Below are positions 16,374 to 25,417 of a DNA stretch of 51,867 nt, piece by piece. Every line of letters starts with the position of its first letter. Within the stretch, counting starts at the first letter, position 1. A model generated the notes under the pieces. That model saw only the letters and a program-made list of their open reading frames with translations. It searched no databases and had not been told where the DNA came from. Position numbers and translations under genes: made by a program. The stretch is from JAZFYD01 sp036443405 (GTDB taxonomy: Bacteria > Planctomycetota > PLA2), in NCBI GenBank assembly GCA_036443405.1, contig JAZFYD010000003.1, forward strand, positions 1-51,867. Direction: 5' to 3'.

Positions 16374-17081
16374 TTATCGCTTCAGCGCGGTGCGGATGAC
16401 GACGTAGGACCCGTTGGGACCCGGAATGCCGCCGCGAATCAGGATCAAGTCCTGCTCGGCCTTGACGTCCGCGATCTTGAGGTTTTGCACGGTGATGCGC
16501 TTGTTGCCGTGCTGGCCGGCCATGCGTGTGCCCTTGCGGACGTGCATCGGCTTGCGGCAACCGATCGAGCCGCCGTGCCGGCGCCACTCGTGGGTACCGT
16601 GCGTCGCCTGGAACATCCGGAAGTTGTGACGCTTGATCACGCCCGTGAATCCGCGGCCCTTCGAGGTGCCGACGACATCGACGAACTGACCCTTTTCGAT
16701 CATGTCCGCCTTGATCTCCTGGCCCTTTTCGTATGTGGCGACCTCGTCCGCGCTGAGGCGGATTTCGCGGACGAAACGCTTGGGCGCCGTGTCCGCCTTG
16801 AAGAAGTGGCGGCGCAGCGGCTTGGTGATCCGCGAGTGATCCAAGTCGTATTCGCCGAGCTTGCCCTGCGCCTTCTTCCGGATGTCGTCCGGGACGTTTC
16901 TGGGCTTGTAGTCGTCGAAGCCGATCTGGATGGCGTCGTAGCCGTCGCTGTCCTTGGTCTTCACCTGCAGGACGACGCAGGGTCCGGCGCGCACAGCGGT
17001 GACGGGCACGGAGGCGCCAGCCTCGTCGAAGATCCGCGTCATGCCGATCTTCTGGCCCAGAATTCCCATGTTGTGGTTCAT
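16374..17081 (-). CDS. rplC: 50S ribosomal protein L3, encoded outside the S10 operon
   Basis: A 235-residue bacterial L3, slightly longer than the usual 205-215. Landmarks are the start MGILGQKIGMTRIFDEAG, the signature FVDVVGTSKGRGFTGVIKRHNF, HGTHEWRRHGGSIGC and the C-terminal GPNGSYVVIRTALKR. L3 binds 23S rRNA early in 50S assembly and supports the peptidyl-transferase region. ATG 17081 is preceded by GGAGGG about 10 nt upstream. rplC normally lies between rpsJ and rplD; here neither neighbour is present. The gene is flanked by a repeat cluster and divergent gpmI, so it is monocistronic. It could be the only copy, relocated, or a second copy. Confidence 0.97.
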   Translation of the reverse strand: MNHNMGILGQKIGMTRIFDEAGASVPVTAVRAGPCVVLQVKTKDSDGYDAIQIGFDDYKPRNVPDDIRKKAQGKLGEYDLDHSRITKPLRRHFFKADTAPKRFVREIRLSADEVATYEKGQEIKADMIEKGQFVDVVGTSKGRGFTGVIKRHNFRMFQATHGTHEWRRHGGSIGCRKPMHVRKGTRMAGQHGNKRITVQNLKIADVKAEQDLILIRGGIPGPNGSYVVIRTALKR

Positions 17082-17090
17082 GGCAGAGGT

Positions 17091-17115
17091 CCCTCCGCGG
17101 AGCTCTTGGCTCCGC
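17091..17115 (-). promoter_or_regulatory. Hairpin abutting the rplC ribosome-binding site
   Basis: On the minus strand a perfect 7-bp stem GCGGAGC/GCTCCGC (plus coordinates 17109-17115 and 17097-17103) with a 5-nt loop ends directly at the GGAGGG ribosome site (17091-17096). Its position could influence L3 translation initiation. This is a structural observation; autoregulation is inference. Confidence 0.4.
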
Positions 17116-17242
17116 CTCGTTGGTACGTGCTTCCACGACCGCCTACCGGCCGCTTCTAGTCGAGCCGCATAGATTAGGGCAGAATTCCTGGGGTTCTAGG
17201 ATTTCCTGCCAGCACAGGCACGAACCGCGATCACCAAGAATC

Positions 17243-18715
<1,473 letters not shown>

Positions 18716-18836
18716 GGCCGGCCGCAGGCTGGAAACCCCCTAACCAGGCGGCCCGCGCGCCGGCGGCTGCGGGCTTATCGCGGCGACAGGAGGGAACCCC
18801 AGATCCCAGCGAATCGTTTTAGACTTGGAACCCTGC

Positions 18837-19163
18837 ATGCCCGACGGCCACGACGAGTTGATCGCCCGGATTCTCGGGCGCCTCCCGCGCCACAACGCGC
18901 ACCAAAGCAGTCTGGAGTCCATCCTGGCCCGGGAGGCTCGTCAGCGGGCCCGCGACGCAGGTGGCCGGGCGTGGGCCGCCCGGATGGCCGCTTTGCTGAT
19001 CGCGGCGGTGGGGCTCGCAATTGCGATTTCGCCGGGGGTGGAGCAACCGTCGGCCCAGCACCATCGCTTGCAGCTCGTGGACTACAGCGACGTGGGAGCC
19101 GCGGTTCCGGACTCCCCGGGCGCGGCCTATGGGCGGGGGCTCGAGGAGCTCGAGACGCCGTGA
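18837..19163 (+). CDS. Small single-pass membrane protein, possibly RseA-like anti-sigma
   Basis: A 108-residue protein. It has a soluble, charged N-terminus (about 1-42), one membrane helix (about 43-62, RMAALLIAAVGLAIAIS) and a short tail. This topology and size resemble a minimal anti-sigma factor of the RseA type. No zinc-binding HxxxCxxC motif is present and no ECF sigma gene is adjacent. The stop overlaps the GTG start of the next gene, which has an RseB-like fold, so the two are probably translationally coupled and work together. The anti-sigma function is a context-based guess. Confidence 0.6.
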   Translation: MPDGHDELIARILGRLPRHNAHQSSLESILAREARQRARDAGGRAWAARMAALLIAAVGLAIAISPGVEQPSAQHHRLQLVDYSDVGAAVPDSPGAAYGRGLEELETP

Positions 19164-20329
19164 GACGCCTCTGCATCTTCGCCGTCGTGCTGCTCGCCCT
19201 TTGCGCGCCCACCGTTGCGGCGGTTTTCTGGCGCCTGAAGGGCGAAGAATTGGCAGCCATGGAAGCCGTCCAGAGGGCGGCGTCCGCGCACCAGCGCGTC
19301 GGCTACGCCGGCGTTGCGGGTTGGGAGACCGGCGCGAAATCTCGGCAGAAGCATGACGGATGGAAGAAATCCGAATCCGGGACCAAGTCGGGCTCCGGGA
19401 CCAAGTCAAGCCGGTGGCATTCGAAGAGACGGCGCAAGGTTGATGTCCAGCACGACGCAAAGTCCGGCCGCACGCTCTACCGCTGGAACCGGCACCCATA
19501 CGTGCGGGCCGGTCCGTCGACGCGGGCGAGCGATCCCGCGGGTTGGTGCCTCGATCCGGCGGCCGTGTCGCGTAACTACATCGCGTCCCGGGACGGAATC
19601 GGTTTTCTGCTCGGACGCGCGACGCGACGGCTGACCCTGACGCCCAAACACGCCGGGCGGCCGACGGTGCATCTCGAGGTCGACGCTGACACGGAGTTGC
19701 CTCTTCAGGTAGCGACGTTTGGCCACGACGGGGCGCTCTACCGCAAGGTCGCGTTCCAGCGAGTCGAGATCGGGCCGCAGGAAGTCACTGGCGAAATCAC
19801 CTCCAAACGTTCGTCGTCCCGCTCCTCGGACCGGACCCTCGGCCTGGACGCGCTGCGGAACGGTGCCGGGTTCCCCGTCGTGCTGCCCGATTACCTGCCC
19901 GCCGGATTCGTCGTTCGCGAATGCCGATTGTCCGACTGGATGGGTGGTACGGCGCGCGTTTCGTACACCGACGGGGTCACCACGTTCGAGCTCCGCCAGA
20001 GCCTCGTGCGCACACCCGCGCAGATGGAGGCGATCCTCGTCGAGCGTTTCGGCGAGCGGCGTGCGCACATGGTCCTGAAGAAGCTGCTCCGGATGGAATG
20101 GGAAGCGCTCTATCGTTCCGAGCAACGTGTGCCCGGCGAGTTGATGGTGCGCCGCACGCGCAGCAGCCGTCACAACACGTACCGGCTGCGCATGGACGTC
20201 GGACCGAGGGGTGACGTGGACGTGACAATCACGGCGCGGTCGGATCTCGACCAGGAGCAGGTGCTCGCGGTCATCCGATCCCTGCGGCCGGTCGGCCAAG
20301 AGAGCAACGCGCTCTCGGTAGTACGTTGA
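19160..20329 (+). CDS. RseB/MucB-like secreted protein with DUF4367-like C-terminus
   Basis: A 389-residue protein starting at GTG 19160, overlapping the upstream stop by 4 nt. A signal/anchor sequence (RRLCIFAVVLLALCAPTVAA) precedes a Lys/Ser/Gly-rich linker with SGTKSGSGTKSS. A LolA/RseB-type beta region follows (about 100-215; VDVQHDAKSGRTLYRWN, HLEVDADTELPLQVATF). The C-terminal part (VLPDYLPAGFVVRECRL ... TFELRQSL) resembles DUF4367/RseB C-terminal sensor domains. RseB binds the anti-sigma factor RseA and senses lipid or lipoprotein stress in the periplasm. Location just upstream of lolE-lolD would suit a lipoprotein-stress sensor. Confident in the fold class, less in function. Confidence 0.65.
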   Translation: MRRLCIFAVVLLALCAPTVAAVFWRLKGEELAAMEAVQRAASAHQRVGYAGVAGWETGAKSRQKHDGWKKSESGTKSGSGTKSSRWHSKRRRKVDVQHDAKSGRTLYRWNRHPYVRAGPSTRASDPAGWCLDPAAVSRNYIASRDGIGFLLGRATRRLTLTPKHAGRPTVHLEVDADTELPLQVATFGHDGALYRKVAFQRVEIGPQEVTGEITSKRSSSRSSDRTLGLDALRNGAGFPVVLPDYLPAGFVVRECRLSDWMGGTARVSYTDGVTTFELRQSLVRTPAQMEAILVERFGERRAHMVLKKLLRMEWEALYRSEQRVPGELMVRRTRSSRHNTYRLRMDVGPRGDVDVTITARSDLDQEQVLAVIRSLRPVGQESNALSVVR

Positions 20330-20346
20330 TCGCGGCCCGTCCCGGC

Positions 20347-20374
20347 TTGTGGACTGCGCCCGGTCTGGGATAAT
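20347..20374 (+). promoter_or_regulatory. Candidate sigma-70-type promoter for lolE-lolD
   Basis: TTGTGG (20347-20352) and GATAAT (20369-20374) are separated by 16 bp. This is one of the best -35/-10 pairs in the window, and it lies about 70 nt upstream of the lolE TTG start. Confidence 0.5.
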
Positions 20375-20442
20375 CGCCCGTTCGCACTGTTGCGGTCCGG
20401 ATAGTTCCCAGAATTAGCGCCCCCCAAAGTCAGCGACCCAAA

Positions 20443-21807
20443 TTGGAATCCCTTCCCGGTCCTTCGTGGACGTCGCCCTATCGTTGGGCGGTCGCTCTGC
20501 GCCTCCTACGCGCCCGCAAGATCAACCTCATCTCGATTCTGGGGGTGACGGTCGGTGTCGCGTCGATCATCGTTGTGCTCGCGATCATGGACGGTTTCCA
20601 GCGCGATCTGCGCGCGGTGATTCGAGGCACGTTGTCGGATGTCATCGTCGAGATCGATCCGCGGGAGTTGGGCTACGAGGAGATTCGGGAGACGGTGCTC
20701 GCGTTGGACGGCGTGAAGGCGATGACCCTCCAGCGCGCCACGTTCGGGCTCATCCAGGCGGCCACCCGTGATACCGACGGTGCGCGCCAGAACTTCCTGC
20801 CGGTCCGCATCATCGGTGTTTTGCCCGAGCAGGAGCGGGAAGTCTCGCGCATCTTCGATTTCGTGAAGGAGGCCGCGAATCAACCCGAGGACGTGTTCCG
20901 GCTCGATCCCCCGCCGATGTTCGCCGAATCCACGCCGCACATTCTGATGTCGAAGTGGCTCGCGCGACGGGTGGGGTATTCGCTGTACGGCCGGACGATG
21001 AGACCGAACGACAACTTCGGTTTGATCACGTTTTCCGAAAGCGACAAGAACAACCAAGGCCAAGCGACGTGGGCGCCGAACGACCGCGACGTTGTGTGCT
21101 CGCGTCTTTACGACTCGCGCAACTCGGAGTTCGACAAGCTGCACATCTATGTCGACCTTCGGTCCACGGTCCATGACTTCTTTTCCAGCCCGGACGGCGT
21201 CGTCACCGAATTGCGCATCAAGCTGGACGACTACACGCAAGCGCGGGACATGATTCCGCGGATCGAGCGTGCGATCAAAGCGCTGGACCCGACGGGCTTG
21301 GCGTTCGTACAGGGTCAAACCTGGGAGGAACGTCAGGGGCCGCTTCTCGCAGCGGTGAACAACGAGAAGGTGATCCTCTCGTTTGTCCTGTTTTTCATCG
21401 TGTTGGTCGCGTGTTTCACGATCTTCGCGACGCTCACGATGACGGTGGTCGAGAAGACCCGCGAGATCGGCGTGCTGCGCGCGATGGGCGCGACGGCGCC
21501 GGGCATCCTGAGTATCTTCATGCTCAACGGTGCGCTGGTGGGACTCGTCGGCGCCGCCTCGGGTTACGGTGCCGGCCTCTACGTTGCGTCCAACGTGAAC
21601 CCGATCCGCGAATTCCTGCGCGACCGTTTCGGCTGGGACATCTTTCCGACCGACATCTACAGCTTCGACTACATCCCGACATACATCGATCATCGGGCCG
21701 CGCTGTCGTTCACTTTGGGCGCCGCGCTCAGCGCATTGTTCTTCGCGGTGATCCCCGCGATTCGCGCGGCCCGGCTCGATCCCGTGAGGGCGCTTCGATA
21801 TGAGTAA
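20443..21807 (+). CDS. lolE: LolC/LolE-family lipoprotein-release ABC permease
   Basis: A 454-residue permease with the LolC/E topology: first helix about 28-50 after SPYRWAVALRLLRARKINL, a periplasmic domain of about 240 residues, and three C-terminal helices with VEKTREIGVLRAMGATAPG. Start TTG 20443 gives MESLPGPSWTSPYRW, which aligns with the start of the paralogue at 3962; no ATG is available in that position. It moves lipoproteins from the inner membrane toward the carrier LolA, together with LolD. lolD overlaps by 8 nt, so they form one operon. Naming E rather than C is arbitrary on this evidence. Confidence 0.9.
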   Translation: MESLPGPSWTSPYRWAVALRLLRARKINLISILGVTVGVASIIVVLAIMDGFQRDLRAVIRGTLSDVIVEIDPRELGYEEIRETVLALDGVKAMTLQRATFGLIQAATRDTDGARQNFLPVRIIGVLPEQEREVSRIFDFVKEAANQPEDVFRLDPPPMFAESTPHILMSKWLARRVGYSLYGRTMRPNDNFGLITFSESDKNNQGQATWAPNDRDVVCSRLYDSRNSEFDKLHIYVDLRSTVHDFFSSPDGVVTELRIKLDDYTQARDMIPRIERAIKALDPTGLAFVQGQTWEERQGPLLAAVNNEKVILSFVLFFIVLVACFTIFATLTMTVVEKTREIGVLRAMGATAPGILSIFMLNGALVGLVGAASGYGAGLYVASNVNPIREFLRDRFGWDIFPTDIYSFDYIPTYIDHRAALSFTLGAALSALFFAVIPAIRAARLDPVRALRYE

Positions 21808-22591
21808 CGCCGACGAGACGATCCGTGATCTGCCGGCGGGTGAGACCGCCGACGCGACGGCGCGCGCGCCGGCCACGACCGCGCTCGACTTCTTGAGCGT
21901 GCGTGATATCCGCAAGTCCTACCGGATGGGGCGGCAGACCCTCGATGTGCTCCGGGGCGTGGACCTCGACGTGAAGAAGGGCGAGATTGTCGCGATCATG
22001 GGCCAAAGCGGCAGCGGGAAGTCGACGTTGCTCCATCAGATCGGGCTGCTGGACGAGCCGGAATCCGGCGAGGTCTACTTCGAGGGGGACGCGCTCCCGC
22101 GCCGCGGCAACCAGGCTGCGGCAGCACGAAGCCGGCTCTTCGGGTTCATCTTCCAGTTCTATCACCTGCTACCGGAGTTCACTGCGCTCGAAAACGTCCT
22201 GATGCCCGCGATGATCCTGGACGATTTGGGCGTGTGGCGGCGTCGAAAGGGGGAGCACAAGGAGCGCGCGGCGCGGATCCTCGAGCGGATGGGCCTGAAA
22301 GAACGCATGAAACACCGCCCCAAGGAACTCTCCGGTGGAGAACGGCAGCGTGTGGCGATCGCGCGCGCGCTGATGAACAAGCCGCCCGTGCTCCTGTGCG
22401 ATGAACCGACCGGCAATCTGGACCGGGGCACCGCGGAAGGCGTGCGGTCGCTTCTGTGGGAACTGAATCAGTCCGACGGACAGACCATGATCGTGGTCAC
22501 CCACGATTCGTCGGTCGCGGCGCAGGCGAACCGAACCCTGGAACTCGTCGATGGTAGGCTGGCGAACACGGGGTCTTCAAACGGCGCCTAA
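21800..22591 (+). CDS. lolD: LolD-type ABC transporter ATPase
   Basis: A 263-residue ATPase of the LolD/MacB class. A 30-residue variable N-terminus precedes LSVRDIRKSYRMGRQTLDVLRGVDLDV. Walker A GQSGSGKST starts at residue 68. The Q-loop FIFQFYHLLPEFTALENVLMP is the LolD/MacB-typical variant. The signature is LSGGERQRVAIARAL, Walker B is VLLCDEPTGNLD, and the switch His is in IVVTHDSSVA. It powers the adjacent permease on the cytoplasmic side of the membrane. The ATG at 21800 lies inside the end of lolE. Confidence 0.95.
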   Translation: MSNADETIRDLPAGETADATARAPATTALDFLSVRDIRKSYRMGRQTLDVLRGVDLDVKKGEIVAIMGQSGSGKSTLLHQIGLLDEPESGEVYFEGDALPRRGNQAAAARSRLFGFIFQFYHLLPEFTALENVLMPAMILDDLGVWRRRKGEHKERAARILERMGLKERMKHRPKELSGGERQRVAIARALMNKPPVLLCDEPTGNLDRGTAEGVRSLLWELNQSDGQTMIVVTHDSSVAAQANRTLELVDGRLANTGSSNGA

Positions 22592-22592
22592 G

Positions 22593-22946
22593 ATGAACAC
22601 TATGCGGAATCTGATTCTCGTCGCGGCGCTCGCCGCGCTCCTGTCCGGTTGCAAGAGCGACTACACGAGCGTGAACCGGCAGAGCCGGGACTTCTTGCGG
22701 GAGAGCTGGAGCGAATCCGCGAAAACGCGCAAGGCGAGCTTGAAAGCGTTCTTCGACGGCGATCGCATCTCGGAGAACAAGAAGATCCGCTACGAGGGCC
22801 GCGGGTTTCTGTACGAGTCTTTCAGCACTCCCGGCTGGACCCAGGGCTGGAAGGACGCCGGTGGCTTCGTGCGCGAGAACATCGAGACGGACCGAGCCAT
22901 CCGCAGGACCGATACGTTCTGGTTCGGGTTCAAGGACACCGACTGA
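22593..22946 (+). CDS. Small lipoprotein of unknown function after lolD
   Basis: A 117-residue protein (MNTMRNLILVAALAALLSGC) with a clear lipoprotein signal and lipobox LLSGC. The mature part is charged, with many Arg/Glu and aromatic residues (SWSESAKTRKASLKAFF, GRGFLYESFSTPGW). No family recognised. It starts 1 nt after the lolD stop, so it is the third gene of the lolE-lolD transcript. A dedicated client or accessory of the Lol exporter is possible. A palindromic repeat cluster starts 6 nt after its stop. Confidence 0.75.
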   Translation: MNTMRNLILVAALAALLSGCKSDYTSVNRQSRDFLRESWSESAKTRKASLKAFFDGDRISENKKIRYEGRGFLYESFSTPGWTQGWKDAGGFVRENIETDRAIRRTDTFWFGFKDTD

Positions 22947-22952
22947 GATTCT

Positions 22953-23105
22953 TGCCCAACGGCTTACGCCGTTGGAGCCACACGATCGGACGGATTGAGA
23001 TGGTGACGGGGAGTCCGTGGTGGTCGTTTGCCCAGCGGCTTACGCCGTTGGAGCTATGAGTGTTTGCCCAACCGCTCACGCCGTTGGAGGCGATGCGTTG
23101 GGCGA
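22953..23105 (+). repeat. 3'-end palindromic repeat cluster (family A), three copies
   Basis: Three palindromes lie at 22956-22975 (perfect, loop TTAC), 23032-23051 (CCAGCGGC/GCCGTTGG) and 23068-23087 (CCAACCGC/GCCGTTGG). The linker after the first copy, CACACGATCGGACGGATTGA, is a diverged form of the CGTTCGAACGGTCTGAGATG module. Single-base changes are in one arm each time, with no compensating change in the partner arm. The rest of 22947-23162 holds no supportable gene. Confidence 0.85.
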
Positions 23106-23162
23106 CGCGCTGGGTCATGTTCGGCTAGGCGGCGTTCTCGGACTGCGCCCCAAGAGGCAGTG

Positions 23163-23774
23163 CTACCTGCGGGAGAGGTGCGGCACATATCTCGCCGCGC
23201 GGGGCGGGCCGAGAATCTCGCGCAGGACGATCGCGCGCTGGACGGCGGCGTGATCGCGGAGTGCCACGCCGAGCCTCCGTTGCCGGCGCCTAGCCATCCG
23301 GCTCGGCGCCTCGCGGTGGTCCTTGAGCGAACGCAGCAGCGTGCCGGTGGTTGCTTTGGAGGATTTTGCCGCGGGCCGGGAACGACGTTTCGGCCCCTTG
23401 AGTTGCCCCGCAACGCGCGGCTTGTTTCCCCGGCCACCCAGCTTCAGTCGCCCCTGTGACGGCGCCGATTTCGGCGCTGGCTGCGGTGGTTCGATCTTCT
23501 CGGCTATCGGGACCGGCATCGGTACGCCCGTCCACGCCGGATCGAGATCGAATTCCGCCGGTTGCTGCCGGATCTCCTTGGGCGTTGCGCGCCGGTCCGT
23601 TTCCTCCTGGCCCGTGCGGAAGAACTTGACGCCCTCGGCCTCCTCCTTCTCGCGCATCTGCGCGTTGACCCGCGCGCGTATCTTCTTGGTGAATTCGACG
23701 AGGCGGCTGATCACGCCGATCAGCGCCGCGACGAGCACCAGGATGAGCTCGAACGGGATGTCTGCTTGGAGCAC
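23163..23774 (-). CDS. Charged single-pass membrane protein of the FloA/NfeD cluster
   Basis: A 203-residue protein starting at GTG 23774, with AGGA 10 nt upstream and 11 nt after the floA stop. Residues about 3-24 (QADIPFELILVLVAALIGVIS) form one membrane helix. A heptad-like charged segment follows (EFTKKIRARVNAQMREKEE), then a Pro/Lys/Arg-rich linker and a C-terminal helix ending AIVLREILGPPRAARYV. No enzymatic motif. The tight linkage to floA and two nfeD genes suggests a partner of the flotillin assembly. The exact family is not recognised, but the reading frame is clear from the helix and spacing. Confidence 0.75.
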   Translation of the reverse strand: MLQADIPFELILVLVAALIGVISRLVEFTKKIRARVNAQMREKEEAEGVKFFRTGQEETDRRATPKEIRQQPAEFDLDPAWTGVPMPVPIAEKIEPPQPAPKSAPSQGRLKLGGRGNKPRVAGQLKGPKRRSRPAAKSSKATTGTLLRSLKDHREAPSRMARRRQRRLGVALRDHAAVQRAIVLREILGPPRAARYVPHLSRR

Positions 23775-23785
23775 GGGGATTCGTC

Positions 23786-24844
23786 CTACGACTTTTCGGG
23801 GCTTCCGTCGCCAGGGCCTTCGCCGATCGAACGGCGCATGTCGGTATCGGCTTGGACGTTGCGGAGCGAGTAGTAGTCCATGATGCCGAGGTGTCCGGCG
23901 CGGAACGCCTCCGCGATCGCCTGCGGGATCTGCGCTTCCGCTTCGACGACCTTCGCGCGGTTCTCCTCCAAAGACGCCGACATTTCCTGCTCCCGCGCAA
24001 CGGCCATCGCGCGGCGGCCCTCGGCCTCTGCCTGACGCATCTTCATGTCGGTTTCGGCGCGCTCGGCCTCGAGCAGCGCTCCGACGTTGGCGACGTCCTG
24101 AATGCCCGCGATGGACACGTCCGCGATGTCGATGGACACGATCTCGAACGCGGTTTGGGCGTCGAGGCTGTTGGTCAGCACGACCTGTGCAATGCGATCG
24201 GGATTCTCGAGCACGTGCTTGTACGTGTCGGACGAACCGATGGCGCTGACGATGCCCTGGCCGACACGCGCAATAATTGTCTCCTCCGTCGCGCCACCGA
24301 CGAGTTTGGCAAGATCCGCGCGCACGGTCACGCGCGCCTTCACGATCATGCGGACACCGTCCATCGCGACCGCGTCGAGGTAGTCGTTTCCGCGCGCCGG
24401 ATCCGGGCAATCGATCACCATCGGCTTGACGTACATCTGCACGGCTTCGAGGATGTCGCGCCCCGCGAGGTCGATGCCGGTCGCGACCCGGAAGTCGAGC
24501 GGCAGGCTCGCGCGGTCGGCCGCGATCAGCGCGCGCACGACGTGCGTCACCCGGCCCCCGGCCAGGTAGTGCGCCTCCAAGTCCGTGGTCTCGACGATCA
24601 GGCCGCTTTGCACCGCGGCGATCTTGCTCTGCACGATGATGCGCGGGTTGATCTTGCGCAGGGTCATCCCGATCAGGTCGATGAACCCGATGCCCGCATT
24701 CGTCGTAATGCATTGCAACCAGAGGTTGAAGTACTTGAAAAGGAGGATGGAGAGCACCAACAGGACCAGAACGCCGGCGCCGATCAGCACCAGGTTCAGG
24801 GTTTCGTTGGCGGCCAGGAGAGCGAGGTTCGCGGGCATGTTCAT
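23786..24844 (-). CDS. floA: Flotillin-like protein FloA (SPFH domain)
   Basis: A 352-residue FloA (YqfA type, usual length about 330). A membrane segment (about 15-38, NLVLIGAGVLVLLVLSILLF) is followed by a second hydrophobic stretch and the SPFH-like domain (LEAHYLAGGRVTHVVRALIAAD, VDCPDP-like region, VRMIVKARVTVRADLAKLVGGATEETI). A long EA-rich helix (about 250-320) of the flotillin type follows. FloA oligomerises to organise membrane microdomains and affects membrane fluidity. Its companion nfeD genes lie just upstream on the same strand, the classic pairing. ATG 24844 used; ATG 24838 is an equally possible start. Confidence 0.95.
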   Translation of the reverse strand: MNMPANLALLAANETLNLVLIGAGVLVLLVLSILLFKYFNLWLQCITTNAGIGFIDLIGMTLRKINPRIIVQSKIAAVQSGLIVETTDLEAHYLAGGRVTHVVRALIAADRASLPLDFRVATGIDLAGRDILEAVQMYVKPMVIDCPDPARGNDYLDAVAMDGVRMIVKARVTVRADLAKLVGGATEETIIARVGQGIVSAIGSSDTYKHVLENPDRIAQVVLTNSLDAQTAFEIVSIDIADVSIAGIQDVANVGALLEAERAETDMKMRQAEAEGRRAMAVAREQEMSASLEENRAKVVEAEAQIPQAIAEAFRAGHLGIMDYYSLRNVQADTDMRRSIGEGPGDGSPEKS

Positions 24845-24922
24845 AGGCTCGTTGATATGTGATTCAGGAACAACTTATTTGGGGATTTCGCGCGTGATGG
24901 AATTGCATTCTTCGCCGGAACG

Positions 24923-25417
24923 TCAGCCAGCGTTCTCCGTATCCGGAGCGGCACTGACGACCACGCGATTGCCGGAGATTTCGACCACCTGGACCCGGGT
25001 CCCGCGAGGAATCATCTCGCCTCCGCTGACGACGGAGACGACATCCTCGCCGAATCGAGCACTGCCCGACGGGCGCAGCGCGCTCAGCGAACGCCCCACG
25101 GCCCCTTCCAGGGCGGTGTGGTCGGCAACGGCGGCGCGACGCTCTTTCTCGGTGATTTGCGGGCGGCGCAGATAGAACCCGCGGGTGAACTTGAAGTGGG
25201 GAAGCACCTTGAATGCCCCCCAGACCGCGGTGGGCCCGAGGGCGACGACCGTCGCGACCAGGGACCAGCCGAACACGGAGGACTCTTGGAATCCGAGCAG
25301 GATGCCGCAGATGCCCAGTGCCGCCGCGGCGATGCTCAAGGCGCCCAGGGAGACCACGAAGACCTCCAACACCAAGAGCATGAGCGCGGCGAGAACCAGG
25401 AGGATCGGGACGACCAT
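24923..25417 (-). CDS. Short NfeD-family membrane protein
   Basis: A 164-residue protein. Three to four hydrophobic helices (MVVPILLVLAALMLLVLEVF, LGALSIAAAALGICGILLGF, GWSLVATVVALGPTAVWG) precede a soluble OB-fold domain (about 100-160) with EGAVGRSLSALRPSGSARF, EMIPRGTRVQVVEISGNRVVV. This is the NfeD short form lacking a protease domain. The OB domain is thought to contact SPFH proteins. Its ATG overlaps the stop of the long nfeD in TGATG. It lies 78 nt upstream of floA, in the same direction. Confidence 0.92.
   Translation of the reverse strand: MVVPILLVLAALMLLVLEVFVVSLGALSIAAAALGICGILLGFQESSVFGWSLVATVVALGPTAVWGAFKVLPHFKFTRGFYLRRPQITEKERRAAVADHTALEGAVGRSLSALRPSGSARFGEDVVSVVSGGEMIPRGTRVQVVEISGNRVVVSAAPDTENAG

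Noticed and set aside
16319..16376. A CRISPR-like appearance of repeated arms near the repeat clusters
   Set aside because: The repeats are irregularly spaced palindromes with conserved linkers, not uniform repeats with unique spacers, and no cas gene is present.
23163..24713. A 516-residue minus-strand reading covering most of floA and the following gene
   Set aside because: The part over floA is an out-of-frame shadow; only the section from GTG 23774 on has a membrane helix and a ribosome site.
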